Origin: Kribbella monticola
GTDB taxonomy: Bacteria; Actinomycetota; Actinomycetes; Propionibacteriales; Kribbellaceae
Length of the DNA stretch: 64,000 bases
Assembly: GCF_003261635.1 (NCBI RefSeq)
Contig: NZ_QFXK01000009.1
Span: 186,001-250,000, forward strand
Reading direction: 5' to 3'
Shown: piece by piece, positions 8,150 through 16,194 of the stretch
Layout of the letters: every line of letters begins with the position of its first letter
Numbering within the stretch: the stretch's first letter is position 1
Position numbers and translations under genes: made by a program
Notes under the pieces: generated by a model
Told to the model about the DNA's origin: nothing
What the model saw: only the letters and a program-made list of their open reading frames with translations
Database searches by the model: none

Positions 8150-9942
8150 TCCGTACCCATTCCGCCGGCTCGCTCAGGGCCGAGCACACCGGGCAGACCG
8201 TCACGCTGGCGGGCTGGGTGGCGCGGCGGCGTGACCACGGTGGCGTGGCGTTCATCGACCTGCGCGACTCCAGCGGCACGGTCCAGGTCGTCATCCGCGA
8301 CGAGGCGGCTGCCAGCGGCCTGCGTTCGGAGTACTGCCTCAAGATCGTCGGCACCGTCGCGGCTCGCCCCGAGGGCAACGCGAACCCCGACCTGCCGACC
8401 GGTGAGATCGAGATCATCACCGAGGAGATCGAGGTCCTGAACGAGGCGGCCCCGTTGCCGTTCCCGGTCGAGGAGCACCACGCGACGCCGGTGAACGAGG
8501 AGGTCCGGCTGAAGTACCGGTACCTCGACCTGCGTCGCCAGGGTCCCGGTGCCGCGCTGCGGCTGCGGAGCAAGGTGAACAAGGCCGCCCGCGACGTGCT
8601 CGCCAAGCACGACTTCGTCGAGATCGAGACGCCGACGCTGACCAAGTCGACGCCGGAAGGCGCCCGGGACTTCCTCGTCCCGGCCCGCCTCAACCCCGGG
8701 TCCTGGTACGCGTTGCCGCAGTCGCCGCAGCTGTTCAAGCAGTTGCTGATGGTGGCCGGGATGGAGCGGTACTACCAGATCGCCCGCTGCTACCGCGACG
8801 AGGACTTCCGCGCCGACCGGCAGCCGGAGTTCACCCAGCTCGACATCGAGATGAGCTTCGTCGACCAGGACGACATCATCGCGCTGTCGGAGGAGATCCT
8901 GACCGAGCTGTGGAAGCTCGCGGGGCACGAGATCCAGACCCCGATCCAGCGGATGACGTACGCCGAGGCGATGGCCCGCTTCGGCAGCGACAAGCCCGAT
9001 CTGCGGATGGGCCTGGAACTGGTCGAGTGCACGGACTACTTCAAGAACACGCCGTTCCGGGTGTTCCAGGCGCAGTACGTCGGTGCTGTCGTGATGCCGG
9101 GTGGCGCCGACCAGCCGCGCAAGCAGCTGGACGCGTGGCAGGACTGGGCCAAGCAGCGTGGTGCGCGCGGTCTCGCGTACGTGCTGGTCGGCCAGGACGG
9201 CGAGCTGGGCGGTCCGGTCGCCAAGAACCTGTCCGAGGAGGAGCGCGCCGGGCTGGCCGACCACGTCGGCGCGAAGCCGGGCGACTGCATCTTCTTCGCC
9301 GCGGGCGCGGTCAAGGCGTCGCGGGCGCTGCTCGGTGCGGCCCGGCTGGAGATCGGCCGGCGCGGTGGGCTGATCGACGAGTCGGCGTGGTCGTTCGTCT
9401 GGGTCGTCGACGCGCCGCTGTTCGAGCCGGCGGACGACGCGACGGCTGCTGGTGACGTCGCTGTCGGTTCGGGTGCGTGGACCGCGGTGCACCACGCGTT
9501 CACGTCGCCGAAGCCGGACTCGCTGGACACGTTCGACACCGATCCGGGCAGCGCGCTCGCTTACGCGTACGACATCGTCTGCAACGGCAACGAGATCGGT
9601 GGTGGGTCGATCCGTATCCACCGCGAGGATGTGCAGAAGCGCGTGTTCAAGGTGATGGGGCTGACCGACGAGGAGGCGACCGAGAAGTTCGGCTTCCTGC
9701 TCGACGCGTTCAAGTTCGGCGCGCCGCCGCACGGCGGGATCGCGTTCGGCTGGGACCGGATCACCGCGCTGCTGGCCGGCGCCGACTCGATCCGCGACGT
9801 GATCGCCTTCCCGAAGTCGGGCGGCGGCTTCGACCCGCTGACCTCGGCCCCGGCGCCGATCACGCCGGAGCAACGCAAGGAGGCCGGCGTCGACGCCAAG
9901 CCCGAGCCGAAGGGCGAGGAGAAGGCCGAAGCCAAGCAGTAG
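8146..9942 (+). CDS. aspS: Aspartyl-tRNA synthetase (probably Asp/Asn-tRNA type)
   Basis: A 598-residue bacterial-type AspRS. It has an N-terminal OB fold ([20 protein letters not shown]), class II motif 2 ([19 protein letters not shown]), the large GAD insertion domain and motif 3 ([15 protein letters not shown]). A Lys/Glu-rich tail follows the conserved core. GTG 8146 overlaps the hisS stop and follows AGGAGAAC, so the two are translationally coupled. Many actinobacteria also use AspRS with GatCAB to make Asn-tRNA; the sequence alone does not decide this. Confidence 0.95.
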   Translation: MIRTHSAGSLRAEHTGQTVTLAGWVARRRDHGGVAFIDLRDSSGTVQVVIRDEAAASGLRSEYCLKIVGTVAARPEGNANPDLPTGEIEIITEEIEVLNEAAPLPFPVEEHHATPVNEEVRLKYRYLDLRRQGPGAALRLRSKVNKAARDVLAKHDFVEIETPTLTKSTPEGARDFLVPARLNPGSWYALPQSPQLFKQLLMVAGMERYYQIARCYRDEDFRADRQPEFTQLDIEMSFVDQDDIIALSEEILTELWKLAGHEIQTPIQRMTYAEAMARFGSDKPDLRMGLELVECTDYFKNTPFRVFQAQYVGAVVMPGGADQPRKQLDAWQDWAKQRGARGLAYVLVGQDGELGGPVAKNLSEEERAGLADHVGAKPGDCIFFAAGAVKASRALLGAARLEIGRRGGLIDESAWSFVWVVDAPLFEPADDATAAGDVAVGSGAWTAVHHAFTSPKPDSLDTFDTDPGSALAYAYDIVCNGNEIGGGSIRIHREDVQKRVFKVMGLTDEEATEKFGFLLDAFKFGAPPHGGIAFGWDRITALLAGADSIRDVIAFPKSGGGFDPLTSAPAPITPEQRKEAGVDAKPEPKGEEKAEAKQ

Positions 9943-9967
9943 CTTCCGTTCCTGATCCGAAGATCAC

Positions 9968-10005
9968 GCAGAGTGCCGTGGCAGTTACCTGCCACGGCAC
10001 TCTGC
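9968..10005 (+). terminator. 17-bp perfect hairpin after aspS
   Basis: Arms 9968-9984 and 9989-10005 are perfectly complementary with a TTAC loop, 25 bases after the aspS stop. A short ATTTGG follows. A clear end for the hydrolase-hisS-aspS unit. Confidence 0.85.
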
Positions 10006-10125
10006 ATTTGGATGGAAAGGGTTGAGCTTCTCGCGGAGCCGGTGGAAAGTAACTGCATTGCCACTCATGGTAGGCAATTTTTCACCAAGCGTTTCCAGAG
10101 CCCTCCGCCCCGCCCGGGAGAAGTC

Positions 10126-11091
10126 ATGCCGAAGCCTCGCATCCGCCGCCTGCTCAGCTCAGTCCTGGCACTGGCCGGGATCACCGCCGCCGGCCTCGTC
10201 GCCGCCACCCCTGCCCACGCCGCCGTCTTCCAGACCTATGGGAGCGGGGTCAACGTCCGCGCCGACGCCTACCTCTCGTCGGCGGTGGTCCGCACGCTGT
10301 CCGGTCCGACCTCCATCGACGTGGACTGCCAGAAGGAAGGCGACCTGGTCACCGTCTCCGGTGGCTCCAGCAAGTGGTGGGCGCACATCCCCGCCTTCGG
10401 CGGCTACGTCACGGTCGCCTATGTGGCGATCCCCGAGGACAAGCTCCCCGGCGTACCGGAGTGTGACGGCGGTGACCCGAACCCGCCGAGTGGTGACGTG
10501 ACGCTGGCCGACGTACAGGCCATGTTCGGCAGCCGGATCGCGAACCCGTCGATCGTGGAGACCGGGTTGCCGTCGCTGAACCAGGCGATGCGAGACGCGA
10601 ACATCACCACGCCGTACCGCAAGGCCGCCTTCCTTGCCACGCTGGTGCACGAGTCGCGGCTCGAGTACAACATCCGCGAGATCGGCGACACCCGGCTGTA
10701 CGGCGGTCGCGGCTACATCCAGTTGACCGGCGACTTCAACTACGGCCCGGCCGGCCGGTACTTCGGGATCGACCTGCTCGGCAACCCCGAGCTGGCCCGT
10801 TCGCTGCAGTGGAGCGCTCCGATCGCTCGCTGGTACTGGACCGTTGCCCGCAACATCAATCCGTACGCCGACGCGCTCAACATGGGCAAGGTGGACGCGG
10901 CGATCGGCTTCCCGGCGGGTACGGAGGACCAGCGTCGCTGCGACTCCTTCAAGAACGCCCTGCGCTACCTCACCGGCTCGGTCCCGGCCGGTGTGATCTG
11001 CACTCGCTCGAAAGCGCTCGCCGGCGACACCAGCAAGCTGAGCCGCGCCCAGTTCGATGCCCTCGGCAAGGTAGGCGCCGGCCTCGGCTGA
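10126..11091 (+). CDS. Secreted GH19-family chitinase/lysozyme-like enzyme with SH3-like domain
   Basis: ATG 10126 follows GGGAGAAG. The 321-residue protein has a Sec signal peptide (RIRRLLSSVLALAGITAAG, cleavage after PAHA near residue 31), a bacterial SH3-like domain (VNVRADAYLSSAVVRTL, about 37-110) and a C-terminal GH19 domain (about 125-320). The latter shows FLATLVHESRLEYNIRE, with the presumed acid Glu, and YGGRGYIQLTGDFNY. Such proteins degrade chitin or peptidoglycan outside the cell. It stands alone between two strong hairpins. Confidence 0.88.
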   Translation: MPKPRIRRLLSSVLALAGITAAGLVAATPAHAAVFQTYGSGVNVRADAYLSSAVVRTLSGPTSIDVDCQKEGDLVTVSGGSSKWWAHIPAFGGYVTVAYVAIPEDKLPGVPECDGGDPNPPSGDVTLADVQAMFGSRIANPSIVETGLPSLNQAMRDANITTPYRKAAFLATLVHESRLEYNIREIGDTRLYGGRGYIQLTGDFNYGPAGRYFGIDLLGNPELARSLQWSAPIARWYWTVARNINPYADALNMGKVDAAIGFPAGTEDQRRCDSFKNALRYLTGSVPAGVICTRSKALAGDTSKLSRAQFDALGKVGAGLG

Positions 11092-11129
11092 TCCCTCCGC
11101 AACCGAGGCCGGCCAGAGCGCAAAAGCTC

Positions 11130-11177
11130 GGCAGGAGACCGGCCGGACGCCCCCGTGGGTCCGGCCGGTCTCCTGCC
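11130..11177. terminator. 19-bp perfect hairpin between convergent genes
   Basis: Arms 11130-11148 and 11159-11177 are fully complementary with a 10-base loop. It lies between the GH19 stop and the stop of the membrane protein on the other strand, so it can end both transcripts. Confidence 0.85.
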
Positions 11178-11179
11178 GC

Positions 11180-12037
11180 CTAGCCGTACTCGATCCCGGA
11201 GTACAGCTGCTTGCCGTGCCGGTCGAAGGCACGGACGTCGATCTCCATCGCGTCGCGCTGATGGACTGCGTGGAGCTGCGAAGCCTCGACATAGCCGAAG
11301 CCGTCGACCACCTGTACGCCGTACCAGTCGGACGCGCCGCCGCTCCAGCGGATCCGGATCTCCAGCCGGGTGATCGCTGGGATCGTCAGAAAGGTGAAGC
11401 CGGTGTACAGATGAGTGGTGTTGCCGTCCGGCAGATCGGTGAAGGTCCACTGTCCTTTCACGGGAACTGCGACGTCATGACCCGGGTCGCGGTGGGCGTA
11501 GTACACGTTGGGTGCGGCGCCGACGCAGGAGACCCAGATCCCCTTTGCGGTGGTGAAGGACTGGACCACGACAGCGCCGTCGACCGTGGTGGTCGGGCGT
11601 CCCGGTCTGGAGAGCTTGTGGACCCACCTCGCCGAGTGAACCACGGCGGTGTCGGCCTCGGCGGGCTTCGGAGCCTGGGGGTCGTTGTTGTCTGCCGCTG
11701 CCAGGCATTGCCGGGCGATTGGAAGGGCGTCGGCCCTTGTCGCGGGCTCCAGATCCAGTGACAACTGCTTGGATTCCGCGGCCGGAACCTGTTGGACAGA
11801 AGGAGGTGGCGGCACGGACTGCGAAGTCGATGCCGGCCCGCGGTCGTCGTCCTGCGGTCGGGTCATCACGACGACTGCCGTCGTGATGACGGCGATGCCG
11901 CAGGCGGCCGCGAGGGCTGGGACCCAGACCGGCCGCTGGCGGCGGGACCTGCGGGCGTGGTCGACCAGGGCCGAGCGGAGTTCGTCGGCGTACTGCGGGT
12001 CGAGGTCTTCGACCGGTGGTGGAGTGGTGAGGTTCAT
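11180..12037 (-). CDS. Single-pass membrane protein, putative anti-sigma partner
   Basis: The 285-residue product has a ~40-residue cytoplasmic N-terminus, one membrane helix (VWVPALAAACGIAVITTAVV, about 42-61), a Pro/Ser/Gln-rich stalk and a ~200-residue extracytoplasmic domain. No zinc-anti-sigma HxxxCxxC motif is visible. ATG 12037 overlaps the stop of the upstream sigma gene as ATGA, so the pair is translationally coupled; anti-sigma function is inferred from this and from the topology. The extracellular domain is not recognised. A same-plan pair is found at 37472-39009. Confidence 0.7.
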   Translation of the reverse strand: MNLTTPPPVEDLDPQYADELRSALVDHARRSRRQRPVWVPALAAACGIAVITTAVVVMTRPQDDDRGPASTSQSVPPPPSVQQVPAAESKQLSLDLEPATRADALPIARQCLAAADNNDPQAPKPAEADTAVVHSARWVHKLSRPGRPTTTVDGAVVVQSFTTAKGIWVSCVGAAPNVYYAHRDPGHDVAVPVKGQWTFTDLPDGNTTHLYTGFTFLTIPAITRLEIRIRWSGGASDWYGVQVVDGFGYVEASQLHAVHQRDAMEIDVRAFDRHGKQLYSGIEYG

Positions 12038-12657
12038 CTGGGGTCCTCCGGTCCGGCGTGGTCGAGCAGGGCGGGGAGGCGGCGTCGGGCGCGCGAGAGC
12101 CGTGCTTTGACGGTGCCTTCGGCGACGCCCAGTACTGCGGCGGCTTCGGCGAGCGGGAGCTCGGCCCAGTAGACGAGTTCGATCGTTTCCCGTTCGTGGG
12201 CAGGAAGCCGGCCGAGCGCGGCCCGTACGGCGTGGATCTGCTGCTCCGAGTCCACTCGGGCGGCGACGCCCTCCGCGTGGTCCGGCGCGTGCAGGGGAGC
12301 GGGCTGGCGGCTGACGAACTGCGCGAGGCGCCGACGGGCCCGGGTGGTGTTCCGCAGCTCGTTGCGGACGATCGTCAGCAGCCAGGCCCGCGCCGTGTCC
12401 TGTGTCAGCGGTCCGGGGTCGGCCTTGGTGAACTGCCGCCACGCGGTCATGAAGGTCGCCTGCACCGCATCGTCGGCGACCGAGTACGAGCCGGTATGAC
12501 GAACCGCGTAGGCGTGCACGACACCGGCGTACCGGGTGAACAGGTCGCCGAGAGCCTCTGGTTCGCAGCGGCGCAGAGCGTTCCACAGGTCGTGGTCGGT
12601 GGGCTCTGGTGCAACCGCAGGAGGAGGCTTGTCGGGCCTGCTCGAGGTCATGGTCAT
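12034..12657 (-). CDS. ECF-type RNA polymerase sigma factor
   Basis: A 207-residue sigma-70 family protein with region 2 (LWNALRRCEPEALGDLFTRY, DDAVQATFMTAWRQF) and region 4 (LPAHERETIELVYWAELPLA, then VLGVAEGTVKARLSRARRRL). No extra domains. It is followed by a membrane protein overlapping by four bases. Such ECF factors usually direct a small envelope or stress regulon. The first ATG (12657) has only a weak AGG upstream; ATG 12651 is equally possible. Confidence 0.9.
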   Translation of the reverse strand: MTMTSSRPDKPPPAVAPEPTDHDLWNALRRCEPEALGDLFTRYAGVVHAYAVRHTGSYSVADDAVQATFMTAWRQFTKADPGPLTQDTARAWLLTIVRNELRNTTRARRRLAQFVSRQPAPLHAPDHAEGVAARVDSEQQIHAVRAALGRLPAHERETIELVYWAELPLAEAAAVLGVAEGTVKARLSRARRRLPALLDHAGPEDPR

Positions 12658-12754
12658 ACCTAACAGGGTCCGCAGGCCCCCACCAGGTTGCCGGCTTGAC
12701 CTCGGGTTGTTTGTCGCAATTCAATTGGCACAAACGACGCGAGGGGACCTGGTT

Positions 12755-13108
12755 GTGAAGCTTTCGGTGGATCCGGCTGCCGCGAAACCGCCGTACGAGC
12801 AAGTGAAGGATCAGATCGACGGGATGATCCGGCGCGGGAAGCTGGCGCAGGGGACGCGGTTGCCGACCGTCAGGCAGTTGGCCGGCGAGCTCGGGCTGGC
12901 GGTCAACACGGTCGCGCGGGCGTACAAGGAACTGGAAGCCGATCGCCTGATCGAGACCCGTGGCCGCAACGGCACGTTCGTGCTCGCGTCCCGCAGTCAG
13001 GTCGACGACGAGGAGACGCTGGCCGCTGCCACCGCCTTCGCCCGGGCTGCCCGGCGCGCCGGCCTTAGCGTCGCCGAAGCCACCCGGATCCTCCAGCAGG
13101 CTTGGTAG
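12755..13108 (+). CDS. GntR family regulator, short YtrA-like type
   Basis: A 117-residue product, winged helix only (about 10-75): PYEQVKDQIDGMIRRG, LPTVRQLAGELGLAVNTVAR, YKELEADRLIETRGRNGTF. The short C-terminal tail (about 40 residues) is typical of YtrA-subfamily regulators, which normally control an adjacent ABC transporter; none is here. GTG 12755 follows GAGGGGACC. It is divergent from the ECF sigma gene and precedes the GxGYxYP gene by 170 bp. A relation to either is unproven. Confidence 0.87.
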   Translation: MKLSVDPAAAKPPYEQVKDQIDGMIRRGKLAQGTRLPTVRQLAGELGLAVNTVARAYKELEADRLIETRGRNGTFVLASRSQVDDEETLAAATAFARAARRAGLSVAEATRILQQAW

Positions 13109-13164
13109 TAGCTCTACCTGGAACCTCCAGCAGGCGTGGCAGCCGGCCACCTCGCGGTTGACGC

Positions 13165-13260
13165 GGAAACGATTCCAAATTTCTTCCCCGACAACGTTGT
13201 CGAGCTATCGACACGTGCCGTCACCGTTGTTAACCTCGCCGTCATTTGACAGCGATGTCA
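13165..13260 (+). promoter_or_regulatory. Cluster of three CG-centred palindromes upstream of the GxGYxYP gene
   Basis: GGAAACGATTCC (13165-13176), the perfect palindrome CGACAACGTTGTCG (13189-13202) and TGACAGCGATGTCA (13247-13260) all have a central CG dinucleotide. This is the layout of LacI-family operators in actinobacterial sugar genes. They fill the 170-bp leader before the putative glycoside hydrolase. No LacI gene is in the window. Confidence 0.6.
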
Positions 13261-13280
13261 ACGACAGGGGAGTGGTCACG

Positions 13281-15299
13281 ATGGTCTCGAGACGAACGTT
13301 CCTGGCGGGCAGCGGCGCGGTGACGGCGGGTGGGTTCGGGTTGCTCCCGGCCGTCGCTCCGGCCGCGCAGGCCGCCACCTCTTCGACGTCCGGCAGTCCC
13401 GCCCGGCTGCTGCCGGCCTTCGAGCGCCCCAAGCACCTGCACTACGGCGATGTCAGCAAACTCAGCGGCGGCGACCAGACGCTGCTGACCACATTGCAAG
13501 GCGTCGTCAACCGAACCCGGCCCGAGCTCTACTTCAGCTTCGATACCGGCACCATGAGTACGCCGGACGCCAAGTGGCTCGCCGACATGCACCTGCCCAC
13601 CACGACGTACCAGAACCCGCTGGACCTGGTCGCCAAGTACCGCCATCGCGTGCGCGGCGCGATCGTGCACGACCCCGCCGTACCGGACTCGCTGAACGTC
13701 GCGACCACCCTGGCCGGTCTGGAGGACGCGGTCGTCGCCGACGCCGAGCAGGCCAAGGCGCACGGCCTGCGGATCGTGAAGGACCTGCGCGGGATGTTCG
13801 ACGACGACCGGGTGAAGACCTACCGGTGGCAGCTCGATCACCTGTTCCCCCGGGTCACCCACAAGCTGCTGGCCGGCCTGCCACCGACCCGCGTGGTCGC
13901 TGTCGAGAACGTGCAATGGAAGGAGATCGCCCGCGAGACCCGCCAGATCCGCGACTCCTCGAACCGCGGCAGCTTCGACCTCGACGTGTCGTCGGCACTG
14001 GGCAAGGACGCCGTCTTCGTCCGCTTCGCCGACTCGTTCACCGACGACGGCTGGGGCGCCTCGATCTCCGAGGTCACCGTGAAGGCGAACGGGACGCAGA
14101 TCGCCCACTTCCTGCCCGGTACGCCGGAGGAGGCGCCGTACCTCTTCGACGGCGTCAACTCGTCGATCGGCGGCGAGGGCAATCGCTTCAGCGACGGCGG
14201 CGGCTACTTCATCTACCGCTTCGAACCGCCGGCCGGTACGACGTCGTTGGTGGTCACCGTGACGATGTGGAACCAGTATGTCGTCGCGGCGACCGACACC
14301 TCGCCGACCCGGATCGAGCCGTTCGCGTACTTCCGGGACTACGTGGTGGCCACCAAGGCCCTGGTGAGCTGGCTACCACCGGCCGGCGCGACCGGCGAGC
14401 TGCTGATCGAGCACTTCGCCAAGTACCCGACGCTCGCGCCGTACATGGGCTGGTTCGCCAACGACGTCTCCGGTGAGTGGGACGGCGTCGACCTCGCCTC
14501 GCAAGGCGGTTCGCCGGTGATCGCCGCCGACTTCTATATGAACGGAACCGTGCACGCCGGGTTCACCGCACCGATCTCGGCCAAGGTCCGGCCGGTACGG
14601 CGGATCAGCAAGCCGAAGAACAAGGTGTACCTGACGCTGACGTTCGGCGAGGGCGACAACATCCAGTACTGCCAGCGGCACCTGCGCGATCTGTGGGACG
14701 ACCCGAAGCGCGGCGAAGTGCCGACGAACTGGACGATCAGTCCCTTGCTGCTGGAGACCGGGCCTGGCCTGTTCAGTCACTACCAGCGGACGGCGACGGC
14801 CAACGACCTGCTGGTCTGTGGGCCTTCTGGTGCGGGCTACACCTACCCGGGCTCGTGGAAGCCCGATCAGCTGACGCAGTACCTGAAGCTGACCGGGTCG
14901 ACGCTGCGGCGTACGGGGATGGATCAGGTGTATTCGTACAGCAGCAGGGCCGATGACCAGTGGGTCCTGTTGTCGGAGGAGATCGCCAGCGGCTACGCGA
15001 AGTACACGCCGTTGAAGGGGATCATGCAGACCTGGGACGGCGACACGTTGATCACGCGGCGAGGTGGTCTGCCGATCGTCGGGATCTGGAACGCGCCGGG
15101 CAAGGGCGCGGAGTACAAGGCTGCTCTGGACGCGCGGATCGCGAGCTGGGACGGCTCCCACCCGCTCTTCATCGCGGGGCTGATCAACGCGTGGTCGTGG
15201 ACGCCGTCGGACATGGCGACCCTGGCGCCGCTGCTCGGCGATCCGTACGAGCTGGTTCTGGCCAACACCTTCTTCGATCTGCTGGACCGCACGCTGTAA
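13281..15299 (+). CDS. Tat-exported GxGYxYP-family putative glycoside hydrolase
   Basis: ATG 13281 follows GGGGAG. The 672-residue product starts with a Tat signal (SRRTFLAGSGAVTAGGFGLL; AQAA near residue 36). Next is the N-terminal GxGYxYP domain (HYGDVSKLSGGDQTLLTTLQ, VNRTRPELYF). An insertion of ~110 residues (about 220-330, RGSFDLDVSSALGK to VTVTMWNQYVV) resembles a jelly-roll carbohydrate-binding module. The C-terminal domain contains the family signature GPSGAGYTYPGSW (about 514-526) and TFGEGDNIQYCQRHL. The family is linked to carbohydrate breakdown but its reaction is not settled. The upstream LacI-like sites fit sugar control. Confidence 0.82.
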   Translation: MVSRRTFLAGSGAVTAGGFGLLPAVAPAAQAATSSTSGSPARLLPAFERPKHLHYGDVSKLSGGDQTLLTTLQGVVNRTRPELYFSFDTGTMSTPDAKWLADMHLPTTTYQNPLDLVAKYRHRVRGAIVHDPAVPDSLNVATTLAGLEDAVVADAEQAKAHGLRIVKDLRGMFDDDRVKTYRWQLDHLFPRVTHKLLAGLPPTRVVAVENVQWKEIARETRQIRDSSNRGSFDLDVSSALGKDAVFVRFADSFTDDGWGASISEVTVKANGTQIAHFLPGTPEEAPYLFDGVNSSIGGEGNRFSDGGGYFIYRFEPPAGTTSLVVTVTMWNQYVVAATDTSPTRIEPFAYFRDYVVATKALVSWLPPAGATGELLIEHFAKYPTLAPYMGWFANDVSGEWDGVDLASQGGSPVIAADFYMNGTVHAGFTAPISAKVRPVRRISKPKNKVYLTLTFGEGDNIQYCQRHLRDLWDDPKRGEVPTNWTISPLLLETGPGLFSHYQRTATANDLLVCGPSGAGYTYPGSWKPDQLTQYLKLTGSTLRRTGMDQVYSYSSRADDQWVLLSEEIASGYAKYTPLKGIMQTWDGDTLITRRGGLPIVGIWNAPGKGAEYKAALDARIASWDGSHPLFIAGLINAWSWTPSDMATLAPLLGDPYELVLANTFFDLLDRTL

Positions 15300-15342
15300 A
15301 AGGAACGGCGGTGGGGCGCGAGAAAGAGCAAGATGGCGTCTG

Positions 15343-16140
15343 ATGACACCTGATGAGCTTCTCGACGTGTTCCACCGCCGGATCCGCCTGCCGGACGCCG
15401 ACACCATCCCGGGCTGGAAGGTCGAGCACGTCGGCCCGGTCCACCGCTCGTACCTCGAAGGGCCGGGCGGCGGCGGATTCGTCGAAGCGCCTCGCGGCCT
15501 CGGCGACGATCCGGACGCGGTGATTGCCGGCGAGGTCGCGTTCTTCCGCGAGCGCGGGTTGTCGTTCGAGTGGAAGACCTACGCGTACGACGAACCGGCC
15601 GATCTCGGCGCGCGCCTGGTCGCGGCCGGGTTCGTGCCGGAGGATCCCGAGACGCTGATCCTCGGCGAAGTCGACCGGATCGTCGCCCGTCCGTCCGCGC
15701 TGCCGTCGAAGGTGGTGTTGCGCGACGTCGAGGAGCAGCAGGACTTCCACCGGATCGCCGTACTGATGGACACCCTGTGGCACAACGGGCTCGAACGGAT
15801 CGAGGAGCGCCTCTCGGCCGAGGCGCGGATGTTCCCGGACCGGTTGGTGGTCAGCCTGATCGAGGAGGCTCTGAGAGGACCCGACGGTCCGGCCCTCACC
15901 GCCGCCTGGATCCGCTTCCATCCCGGCACCGGCTTCGCCTCGCTGTGGGGAGGCGGCACGTTGCCGGAGTGGCGCAGACAAGGCCTGTACTCCGCGATCC
16001 TGGTCCACCGGGCCCGGATCGCTCAGGCGCGTGGCTACTCGTTCCTCCGGGTCGACGCCTCCGAGGACTCCCGGCCGATCCTGCAGAAGCTCGGCCTGCA
16101 CGCGGTCACCACCACCACGCCGTACACCTTCACGAACTGA
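15343..16140 (+). CDS. GNAT family N-acetyltransferase
   Basis: A 265-residue product. The C-terminal half (about 125-265) has a GNAT fold: LTAAWIRFHPGTGFASLWGG, then the acetyl-CoA loop region LPEWRRQGLYSAILVHRARI (R-R-Q-G-L-Y in place of RGxG/A) and GYSFLRVDASEDSRPILQKL, where late GNAT residues usually end. The N-terminal half resembles the degenerate first repeat of double-GNAT proteins. The substrate is unknown. It lies between the GxGYxYP gene and secA2, without overlap. Confidence 0.8.
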   Translation: MTPDELLDVFHRRIRLPDADTIPGWKVEHVGPVHRSYLEGPGGGGFVEAPRGLGDDPDAVIAGEVAFFRERGLSFEWKTYAYDEPADLGARLVAAGFVPEDPETLILGEVDRIVARPSALPSKVVLRDVEEQQDFHRIAVLMDTLWHNGLERIEERLSAEARMFPDRLVVSLIEEALRGPDGPALTAAWIRFHPGTGFASLWGGGTLPEWRRQGLYSAILVHRARIAQARGYSFLRVDASEDSRPILQKLGLHAVTTTTPYTFTN

Positions 16141-16194
16141 ACACGCGGGGTTGGTGCACGGAACGACCGGGTGAGGTTGTACGTTGCGGAGACC

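Noticed and set aside
13089..13140. Short duplication of CTCCAGCAGGC at the end of the GntR gene
   Set aside because: Two imperfect copies 35 bp apart, too short to interpret.
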